Positions 1-4,849 of a stretch of 7,868 bases of DNA are shown piece after piece (position 1 is the stretch's first letter; the number at the start of each line of letters is the position of its first letter). The position numbers and the translations under genes are program-made. Source of the DNA: Actinomycetota bacterium (GTDB lineage Bacteria; Actinomycetota; Acidimicrobiia; Acidimicrobiales; Ilumatobacteraceae); NCBI GenBank assembly GCA_005789925.1, contig SXWG01000196.1, forward strand, positions 1 to 7,868, written 5' to 3'. Under the pieces are notes generated by a model, which saw only the letters and a list, made by a program, of their open reading frames with translations, searched no databases and was not told the origin of the DNA.

Positions 1-1262
1 CGCAGAGTGGGTCCGAGGAGTTTGTCGACGGCAGCGACTGCGTCTGCGGCCATCTCCCTATAGGGGGTCAGTTTGCCGCCGGTCACCGTGACAGTTCCGT
101 TCGCGGACGTGGTCACGCTGTGACGACGACTGAGGTCTGCGGTTCGGGCGGCAGATTCCGAATCGCTGTTCGTGGTGACCAGCGGACGAAGGCCACTCCA
201 CACAGCAAGAACGTCATCGTGGGTGACGTCGGTCGTCACTGATGCATTGAGTGCTCTCAACACATAGTCGATGTCGTCTTTTGTGCACTGAGGTTCGTTG
301 ACCGGGCCTTTGTAGTCGGTGTCTGTGGTTCCGATGTAGGTGTATTTGTAAGTGCCGTCGCCGTTCGGTACCCACGGGATCACGAAGAGGCTGCGTTTGT
401 CCTTTGGCACGGGAATGACCACGGCGATGTCGTTTCGAACTTTCTGCCACGGCACCGTCACGTGCACGCCCTTGGCAGGTCGAATCGTGCGCGGGTGACT
501 ACCTTCGTCAAGCTGTCGCAGATCGTCGGCCCACACTCCGGTGGCATTCACGACGGCACGCGCACGCACGTCGAACGACCGACCCGAGTGCACGTCGCGC
601 ATCGTCACGACGGAGACACCACCATTTCGTTCGATAGCGGTGACCTCGATGCGATTTGCGGCGACGCACCCCATGTCGACTGCCGTGCGAATGGCAGTCA
701 AAGTGAGTCGAGCATCATCGGCTTCGGCATCAAAGTAGAGATATGCGGACGCAAGTCGGTCGGCGCGCATCGTGGGCAGGTGTGTGCGCGCTGCCTTTCC
801 GGACAATCGTCGATGGAGTCGACCGATGCGCCAGCCCCCAGTGATGTCGTACATCCACAAAGCTGACCCAAGTGCGCGAGCAATTTTTTTCGAGATGAGT
901 CCGTCCTTCGTGAGGATGGGGATCATGAAGGGGAGAACACGTACGAGATGCGGTGCGTTGCGACGCAGTCGCTTGCGTTCGCGTAGCGCCTCGTAGACCA
1001 GTCGAACGTCACCTTGTTGCAGATACCGCAGTCCGCCGTGCACCAACTTCGACGACTTCGACGACGTGCCAGAGGCAAAGTCATCACGTTCGACGAGTGC
1101 TGTCACATGGCCCCGACTAACAGCGTCGACTGCGACCCCCGCACCGGTGATTCCGCCGCCGATGACCAGCACGTCGAAAGTGGCCGCCTCGAGTTGCGTG
1201 ATGGCTGTCATGCGGTCAAGTCCGGTGCTGGTGGAGGCACCGGGAAGAGACACGTGCTTCAT
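1..1262 (-). CDS. glpD: Aerobic glycerol-3-phosphate dehydrogenase, FAD-dependent (C-terminus cut by window edge)
   Basis: The enzyme oxidises sn-glycerol-3-phosphate to dihydroxyacetone phosphate at the membrane and passes electrons to quinone. Reading leftward from ATG at 1262 gives 420 open codons to the window edge. A Rossmann dinucleotide motif GGGITGAG lies near residues 35-42. It is followed by the family signature KLVHGGLRYL (about 73-82), a central FAD/substrate domain with VNATGVWADD, and TGGKLTPYREMA near residue 400, matching the usual TGGKWTTYR block. Family members are about 510-580 residues, so roughly the last 100-150 (C-terminal helical domain) lie outside the window. The start is uncertain: no clear Shine-Dalgarno precedes ATG 1262, and a second in-frame ATG at 1211 would shorten the protein by 17 poorly conserved residues while keeping the FAD motif. 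It is transcribed divergently from the Fur-family gene. No frameshift was seen in the visible part. Confidence 0.95.
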   Translation of the reverse strand, partial: MKHVSLPGASTSTGLDRMTAITQLEAATFDVLVIGGGITGAGVAVDAVSRGHVTALVERDDFASGTSSKSSKLVHGGLRYLQQGDVRLVYEALRERKRLRRNAPHLVRVLPFMIPILTKDGLISKKIARALGSALWMYDITGGWRIGRLHRRLSGKAARTHLPTMRADRLASAYLYFDAEADDARLTLTAIRTAVDMGCVAANRIEVTAIERNGGVSVVTMRDVHSGRSFDVRARAVVNATGVWADDLRQLDEGSHPRTIRPAKGVHVTVPWQKVRNDIAVVIPVPKDKRSLFVIPWVPNGDGTYKYTYIGTTDTDYKGPVNEPQCTKDDIDYVLRALNASVTTDVTHDDVLAVWSGLRPLVTTNSDSESAARTADLSRRHSVTTSANGTVTVTGGKLTPYREMAADAVAAVDKLLGPTL

Positions 1263-1332
1263 GTTAGGGATGGCGCCGCAGAGCAGCCGGGGTGCGGCCA
1301 GAAGGTTTCATCACTAAATCTGTCCGCAAGAG

Positions 1333-1355
1333 TTGCAAATTAGCATTGAGTGCAA
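1333..1355. repeat. Inverted repeat TTGCA-n13-TGCAA, candidate autoregulatory operator
   Basis: Perfect 5-bp arms TTGCA (1333-1337) and TGCAA (1351-1355) flank a 13-bp AT-rich centre in an otherwise GC-rich region. The word TGCAAAT also occurs twice as a direct repeat (1334-1340 and 1351-1357). The repeat spans the -35 and spacer of the candidate promoter, the usual position for a repressor site. Autoregulation is typical of Fur/PerR proteins. It does not match the classic Fur or PerR box well, so assignment to this regulator is an inference from position. Confidence 0.35.
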
Positions 1356-1362
1356 ATAACCT
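1333..1362 (+). promoter_or_regulatory. Candidate leaderless promoter of the Fur-family gene
   Basis: A -35-like TTGCAA (1333-1338) is separated by 18 bp from a TANNNT-type -10, TAACCT (1357-1362). Seven bases then lead directly to the ATG at 1370, so transcription would begin at or next to the start codon. This fits the absence of a Shine-Dalgarno sequence before the gene and the leaderless transcription common in actinobacteria. The same -35 hexamer and the same 18-bp spacer recur in the candidate promoter before the WhiB gene. The match is by eye only. Confidence 0.45.
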
Positions 1363-1369
1363 CCTCTAC

Positions 1370-1774
1370 ATGCGCAGCCCAGACCAACTAACGGTGGCCT
1401 TCCGCAATGCCGGCCTGAAAGTGACCCCCCAGCGTCAACTGCTGTTTCGGCTTCTCCATGACAACTCGGCACACCCCACAGCCGAGTCGTTATTCATGGC
1501 GGCGAGCGCTGAGATGCCGGGCATCTCCTTGCGCACGGTGTACCAAACCCTCACTGATCTGACCGACATGGGGGAGCTGCAGTCGATTGACTTCGGCACT
1601 GGCGCATCCCACTTCGATCCAAACGTCGCCCATCACCACCATGCGGTGTGCGACACATGTGGCTCCATCCACGACGTGTACGTCGATGATGCGCCACGGC
1701 TCACAGGTCTTGACGGATTTTCCGTCGAGCATTCCCACATCGTGTATCGCGGTACGTGTGCCGCGTGCTCATGA
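1370..1774 (+). CDS. Fur-superfamily metalloregulator, PerR-like peroxide sensor
   Basis: This is a 134-residue DNA-binding repressor. The N-terminal winged helix includes VTPQR (18-22) and the recognition helix SLRTVYQTL (53-61). The C-terminal dimerisation domain carries metal ligands. By manual alignment to Bacillus PerR, all five regulatory-site ligands are present: H35, D83, H89, H91 and D102. The Asp (not Glu) at 102 is the feature associated with peroxide-sensitive PerR rather than iron-sensing Fur. The structural zinc site is C94/C97 and C130/C133. The start at 1370 is chosen because the fold begins there and a leaderless promoter abuts it; an in-frame GTG at 1292 would add 26 unrelated residues. 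The rubrerythrin gene begins 43 bp downstream on the same strand, supporting a peroxide-response role. Family membership is certain; the PerR sub-assignment rests on ligands and context. Confidence 0.92.
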   Translation: MRSPDQLTVAFRNAGLKVTPQRQLLFRLLHDNSAHPTAESLFMAASAEMPGISLRTVYQTLTDLTDMGELQSIDFGTGASHFDPNVAHHHHAVCDTCGSIHDVYVDDAPRLTGLDGFSVEHSHIVYRGTCAACS

Positions 1775-1784
1775 GTGCGGGGAG

Positions 1785-1811
1785 AACAACCCAAACCCCT
1801 TAACGAAAGGA
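1785..1811 (+). promoter_or_regulatory. G-free spacer and Shine-Dalgarno of the rubrerythrin gene
   Basis: Bases 1785-1804 contain no G and are A/C-rich. They are followed by the purine-rich ribosome-binding site GAAAGGA (1805-1811), six bases before the ATG at 1818. The segment should be unstructured in the RNA. The same layout precedes the next two genes of the cluster. Confidence 0.6.
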
Positions 1812-1817
1812 CACATC

Positions 1818-2234
1818 ATGGCCGGCCTCAAAGGCACCAAGACCCATGAGAACCTGTTAGAGGCATTTGCAGGCGAGAGCCAGGCAAACCGCCGCTACCT
1901 CTGGTTCGCACAAAAGGCAGACGTCGAGGGTTACCCCGACGCAGCAGCACTCTTCCGTTCAGTTGCAGAAGGCGAAACCGGCCACGCGCACGGTCACCTC
2001 GAGTACCTGGCAGAAGTCGGTGACCCCGCAAGTGGCGAGCCGATCGGCGAGACCGAGCTCAACTTCAAGGCGTCGGTCGCCGGCGAGACCTACGAGTACA
2101 CCCAGATGTACCCGGGCTTTGCCAAGACCGCACGCGATGAAGGCTTCTCCGAAATCGCTGACTGGTTCGAAACCTTGGCTCGCGCCGAGAAGAGCCACGC
2201 AGGTCGTTTCCAAGAGGGCTTGAACTCCCTCTGA
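1818..2234 (+). CDS. rbr: Rubrerythrin (erythrin domain only, no rubredoxin domain)
   Basis: This 138-residue ferritin-like four-helix protein is expected to reduce hydrogen peroxide at a non-heme diiron centre in the cytoplasm. Visible ligands follow the family pattern: E20 in the first helix (AFAGESQANRRY), the first ExxH (E53, H56), E90 and E93 in GETYEYTQMYP, and the second ExxH (E124, H127). Classic rubrerythrins add a C-terminal rubredoxin domain with two CxxC pairs. This protein has no cysteine and ends at LNSL, so it needs an external electron donor. The start is fixed by a good Shine-Dalgarno at 1805-1811. It follows the PerR-like gene by 43 bp and precedes an Fe-S protein gene. Two hairpins follow the stop codon. 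Substrate and donor are inferred from the family and context. Confidence 0.95.
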   Translation: MAGLKGTKTHENLLEAFAGESQANRRYLWFAQKADVEGYPDAAALFRSVAEGETGHAHGHLEYLAEVGDPASGEPIGETELNFKASVAGETYEYTQMYPGFAKTARDEGFSEIADWFETLARAEKSHAGRFQEGLNSL

Positions 2235-2240
2235 TCCGAC

Positions 2241-2308
2241 TGTCGCGCACGTCGCGACACGTGTCGATCGATCGGGTGGTCGGCTGGTGTCTCACCAGCG
2301 ACCACCCC
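2241..2308 (+). terminator. Two consecutive hairpins after rubrerythrin (terminator or processing/attenuation element)
   Basis: The first hairpin has perfect arms TGTCGCG (2241-2247) and CGCGACA (2253-2259) with a 5-base loop. The second pairs 2274-2289 with 2293-2307: 15 base pairs, one bulged G at 2282 and a 3-base loop. No T-run follows, so a classic Rho-independent terminator is not shown. The strong second stem could give partial termination or protect the 3' end of the rubrerythrin message, allowing more rubrerythrin than downstream protein. Confidence 0.5.
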
Positions 2309-2319
2309 ATCGCACGCGA

Positions 2320-2370
2320 CATATCTCAACCCCCCAACATCACCTAGCTACATGCCGAGGAACGAGGAAC
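2320..2370 (+). promoter_or_regulatory. G-free spacer and duplicated Shine-Dalgarno of the Fe-S protein gene
   Basis: Bases 2320-2346 contain no G. They are followed by a 7-bp tandem duplication GAGGAAC (2357-2363 and 2364-2370) immediately before the ATG at 2372. The first GAGG copy is at better spacing for initiation than the second. No convincing -35/-10 pair was found between the hairpins and this gene, so read-through from upstream is the default reading. Confidence 0.5.
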
Positions 2371-2371
2371 G

Positions 2372-3676
2372 ATGACGATCACTTATGACCCGAAACATCC
2401 GAAGTATCTCGACGAGGCAGATGTCCGCGAGGAACTCACTCGGGTGTACGACCTGTGTCACGGATGTCGCCTGTGCTTCAAGTACTGCACATCTTTTCCC
2501 ACACTGTTCTCATACGTCGATCAACACGACGACCAAGACGCCGGTCGCTTGACTCCAGAGCAGCAAGACCAGGTCGTCGACGAATGCTTCCAATGCAAGC
2601 TCTGCTACATCAAGTGTCCGTACATTCCCGAGCTGCACGAGTGGGCGCTCGATTTTCCACGTCTCATGCTGCGCGCTGACGCGATGCGTCACGCGAATGG
2701 CCAAGTGTCGTTGCGCAAGCGCGCGACCACCGAATTCATGGGACACACCGATGCGCTCGGCAAAGTGTCGACTGCAGCAGCCCCAATAGCGAACGCTGTG
2801 CTCGGTGCGAAGCCAGGTGGCATCGTACGCAAAGTCGTTGCTGCCACTGCTGGAGTGTCGTCCGTGCGTCTGTTGCCTCCATTTGCCAAGACTCGCTTTT
2901 CAACGTGGTTCAAGAAGCGCGTCAAGCCGGTTCTCACGAAGAAGCAGGGATCAGTCGCAGTGTTCCCGACATGCCTCGTCGAGTACCAAGAGCCGGGCAT
3001 CGGCAAAGACCTCGTTCGCGTCTACGAGCGCAACGGTGTCGCATGTTCGTTGGTCGATGGTGCAGGCTGCTGCGGAGCTCCGTATCTGCACAGTGGCGAT
3101 CTTGACCAATTCACAAAAGTGGCGACCAAGCAGGTAAAGGTTCTCGCTGATGCCGTGCGCGAAGGCAAGGACATTGTCGTGCCACAGCCGACATGTGGTT
3201 ATGTGTTGAAGAAGGACTACCTCGATTACGTCGGTGGTCCCGATGCCGAGCTCGTCGCGAAAAACACGTATGACTCGAGTGAGTACCTCATCAACTTGCA
3301 CAAGGCTGACGGAACCGAACTCGACACGACGTTTACCGGCCCCGTCCCAGAGACCGTCACCTACCACACGCCCTGTCACCTTCGTGCGCAGAACATCGGC
3401 CTGCGCAGCCGCGACCTCATGAAACTGACGGGTGCAAAAATCAAACTTGTCGACCAGTGCTCCGGTATCGACGGAATGTGGGGCTTCAAGGCAGAGAACG
3501 AAGAGTTCGCAATTCCGATCGCCAAGAAACTGGCTGGTCAGATCACTGCTGCAAATGGAGACATAGTCACAGGCGACTGCCACTTGGCGAACACCGCCAT
3601 TACCGAGCAGACCGGTTCGAAGCCTCTACACCCACTCCAGATGGTCGCGCGAGCGTACGGCATTCCCGAAGAATGA
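2372..3676 (+). CDS. Fe-S oxidoreductase with two 4Fe-4S motifs and two CCG domains (GlpC/HdrD-like)
   Basis: This 434-residue cytoplasmic electron-transfer protein belongs to the group annotated as heterodisulfide reductase-related iron-sulfur proteins. Two ferredoxin-type motifs bind [4Fe-4S] clusters: C29/C32/C35 with C39, and C72/C75/C78 with C82-P83. A basic linker (about 100-190) leads to two CCG (cysteine-rich) domains. The first has C201, C233-C234 and C275. The second has C335, C363 and C403, but the CC pair is C-S (QCSGIDG). Thus the second half lacks one ligand of the canonical CCG cluster, and both halves keep only one Cys of the final CxxC. No membrane segment is evident. The gene lies between rubrerythrin and DUF3501, a neighbourhood I recall recurring in other bacteria. 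GlpC proper works with GlpAB, which are not here; true HdrD would need HdrE. Electron transfer is clear; the partner is unknown. Confidence 0.88.
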   Translation: MTITYDPKHPKYLDEADVREELTRVYDLCHGCRLCFKYCTSFPTLFSYVDQHDDQDAGRLTPEQQDQVVDECFQCKLCYIKCPYIPELHEWALDFPRLMLRADAMRHANGQVSLRKRATTEFMGHTDALGKVSTAAAPIANAVLGAKPGGIVRKVVAATAGVSSVRLLPPFAKTRFSTWFKKRVKPVLTKKQGSVAVFPTCLVEYQEPGIGKDLVRVYERNGVACSLVDGAGCCGAPYLHSGDLDQFTKVATKQVKVLADAVREGKDIVVPQPTCGYVLKKDYLDYVGGPDAELVAKNTYDSSEYLINLHKADGTELDTTFTGPVPETVTYHTPCHLRAQNIGLRSRDLMKLTGAKIKLVDQCSGIDGMWGFKAENEEFAIPIAKKLAGQITAANGDIVTGDCHLANTAITEQTGSKPLHPLQMVARAYGIPEE

Positions 3677-3698
3677 CGAGTCGCGCGACAGAGATTGT

Positions 3699-3746
3699 CC
3701 ACCACCCAAAAACACACACATACCCATAACCACAGACATAAAGGAG
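3699..3746 (+). promoter_or_regulatory. G-free A/C-rich spacer and strong Shine-Dalgarno of the DUF3501 gene
   Basis: Bases 3699-3734 form a 36-base G-free run, almost entirely A and C. AAGGAG (3741-3746) follows, six bases ahead of a GTG start at 3753. The near-perfect ribosome-binding site decides the GTG start. This is the longest of the three similar leaders in the cluster. Confidence 0.6.
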
Positions 3747-3752
3747 AATCAC

Positions 3753-4364
3753 GTGTATACGGCAACCCCCACCGCCTCACGAAAGTTGACCCTCGACGAC
3801 ATCAAAGATGTGCGCGAGTATGAACGAGAGCGAGCGGAATTCCGCGCTCGCATGCTCGAGGTGAAGGCGCGTCGCCGTGTCGCACTCGGAACACTGGTGA
3901 CTCTGATGTTCGAGAATCGCGACACGATGCGTCTTCAGATCCAAGAGATGATACGCGTCGAAAAGATCGTCACCGATGAAGGCGTGCTCGAAGAACTTCA
4001 TGCGTACAACCCGATGGTCCCAGAAGCCGGCCAACTGTGCGCGACGATGTTCATCGAACTCACGTCTGATGAAATGGTTCGCGAATGGCTGCCGAAGCTG
4101 GCCGGTATTGAACGCAGCGTGCTCATCAAGTTGCCGAACGGCGACTCGGTTCGCGGTCGTCTCGACGCTCAACACGAAGCAGGTCTCACTCGCGACGACG
4201 TCACCGCCGCGGTCCACTACCTCACGTTCGATTTTTCTCCCGAGCAGATCGAGTCGTTCGCGAGTGGCGACGTTCAGGTCCGTGTCGACCTATCGAACTA
4301 TCTCGAGGCTGCCGAGTTGCTTCCCGCCACCAAGGACGAACTACTCACAGATCTGCGGGCCTGA
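3753..4364 (+). CDS. DUF3501 family protein of unknown function
   Basis: This 203-residue protein is recognised by characteristic blocks: KLTLDDIKDVREYERERAEF near the N-terminus (about 11-30), RRRVALG followed by VTLMFENRDTMRLQIQEM (about 40-65), and EELHAYNPMVPE (about 80-91). The biochemical role is not known. It has one Cys (in QLCATMF), no CxxC or His-rich metal site, no signal peptide and no membrane segment, so it is unlikely to be a redox carrier itself. The N-terminal half is highly charged and probably helical. It follows the Fe-S protein gene by 76 bp on the same strand, from a GTG start with a strong Shine-Dalgarno. I recall the trio rubrerythrin, HdrD-like protein and DUF3501 together in other bacteria, which suggests a shared function, perhaps as partner or assembly factor. 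That role is inference. Confidence 0.88.
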   Translation: MYTATPTASRKLTLDDIKDVREYERERAEFRARMLEVKARRRVALGTLVTLMFENRDTMRLQIQEMIRVEKIVTDEGVLEELHAYNPMVPEAGQLCATMFIELTSDEMVREWLPKLAGIERSVLIKLPNGDSVRGRLDAQHEAGLTRDDVTAAVHYLTFDFSPEQIESFASGDVQVRVDLSNYLEAAELLPATKDELLTDLRA

Positions 4365-4409
4365 CGCCCGGGAGGGTCCGAATCCGTCCACATTCAGGCC
4401 CCGAGGGCC
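4356..4409 (+). terminator. Weak hairpins after DUF3501, possible end of the redox operon
   Basis: A 5-bp stem CGGGC/GCCCG (4356-4360 with 4366-4370) encloses the DUF3501 stop codon in its loop. A second stem GGCCC/GGGCC (4397-4401 with 4405-4409) has a 3-base loop. An alternative 7-bp pairing joins 4357-4363 with 4395-4401. There is no T-run, so the termination call is tentative. Confidence 0.3.
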
Positions 4410-4420
4410 ACGCGGGCAGA

Positions 4421-4450
4421 TTGCAAAGTGTGACCGATGACACCTACTAT
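4421..4450 (+). promoter_or_regulatory. Candidate promoter of the WhiB-like gene
   Basis: TTGCAA (4421-4426), an 18-bp spacer and TACTAT (4445-4450) resemble a housekeeping actinobacterial promoter. They predict a transcript starting near 4457 with a leader of about 60 bases. The -35 hexamer and spacer length equal those proposed for the Fur-family gene. An independent promoter here is plausible because the preceding gene ends at 4364 and weak hairpins lie in between. Confidence 0.45.
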
Positions 4451-4465
4451 CTCGTCCCAAGGGGT

Positions 4466-4511
4466 CCTCGTACTTCGCATGAGGGAGCGGGCCCTGACAT
4501 CGATGGGGGAG
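4466..4511 (+). promoter_or_regulatory. Structured leader and Shine-Dalgarno of the WhiB-like gene
   Basis: A 6-bp stem pairs CCTCGT (4466-4471) with ATGAGG (4479-4484), with one G-U pair and a 7-base loop. The ribosome-binding site GGGGGAG (4505-4511) lies five bases before the ATG at 4517 and fixes that start over an in-frame TTG at 4421. Confidence 0.4.
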
Positions 4512-4516
4512 TAGCG

Positions 4517-4756
4517 ATGTCATTAGCAGACATCACATGGCGGTTACGGGGGGCCTGTCACGGTCTTGATCCGTCCATCTTTTTTCCAGAGGACGACGAC
4601 GAGGCCGATATCGCCAAGGAAATCTGCGCCGAGTGCGACGTGCGTATTGCTTGCCTCGAATATGCGCTTGCCAGTCGCGAGCGGGACGGCGTCTGGGGCG
4701 GGGCCACCGAACGGGAACGTCGCAGAATCATTCGTCAGCGCCGTCGCTCGGCGTAG
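4517..4756 (+). CDS. WhiB-like (Wbl) iron-sulfur transcriptional regulator
   Basis: This is a 79-residue actinobacterial regulator that binds a [4Fe-4S] cluster sensitive to oxygen or nitric oxide and usually acts with the principal sigma factor. The four cluster cysteines are C14, C37, C40 and C46 in the family spacing. They are followed by the GVWGG turn (58-62) and a strongly basic tail rich in Arg (65-77), the presumed DNA-binding part. The N-terminal DPSIFFPE block (18-25) is also typical. The length is at the short end of the family and nothing is missing. The start is set by the Shine-Dalgarno at 4505-4511. I cannot assign it to a WhiB1-WhiB7 subclass. Its stop codon TAG at 4754-4756 is in the same reading frame as trpD. 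Sitting after a peroxide/Fe-S cluster, it may share redox regulation, but no sequence evidence ties it to those genes. Confidence 0.95.
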   Translation: MSLADITWRLRGACHGLDPSIFFPEDDDEADIAKEICAECDVRIACLEYALASRERDGVWGGATERERRRIIRQRRRSA

Positions 4757-4849
4757 ATACTGAATGACGTAGAAACGCGCAAACATCCCGACACCACCGG
4801 CTTTCCCGGTTGGCCGACGCTCATCAGCGACCTGCTGTCGTCCCGAGAC
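4757..4849 (+). other. In-frame N-terminal coding region of trpD without a standard start codon
   Basis: Read in the trpD frame, the 31 codons between the whiB stop and the first trpD ATG are open and include GFPGWPTLISDLLSSRD. This aligns with the conserved TrpD N-terminus (compare SWPQILGRLTDNRD as I recall it from Mycobacterium TrpD). There is no ATG, GTG or TTG in frame. The best upstream candidate is CTG at 4760, three bases after the whiB stop; ATA at 4757 is the only codon before it. An ATG at 4764 is out of frame and stops after two codons. A small hairpin, ACCGG/CCGGT (4796-4800 with 4806-4810), lies inside. Confidence 0.65.

Noticed and set aside
462..1343. Plus-strand open frames across the left end
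   Set aside because: The minus strand reads as continuous, well-conserved GlpD over the whole stretch to 1262, so these are shadows.
1..2234. Functional link between glpD and the GlpC-like Fe-S protein as a GlpABC-type complex
   Set aside because: The flavoprotein is the single-subunit GlpD type, GlpB is absent and the genes are divergent, so the resemblance of the Fe-S protein to GlpC is at family level only.
2257..2274. Short palindromes ACACGTGT and CGATCGATCG as regulatory sites
   Set aside because: Short self-complementary words are frequent in CG-rich sequence and these sit between two stronger hairpins; nothing further supports a role.
2951..3583. Long 210-codon open frame on the minus strand opposite the Fe-S protein gene
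   Set aside because: It is antisense to a gene with clear domain motifs, its translation shows no recognisable domain, and high GC creates such shadow frames.
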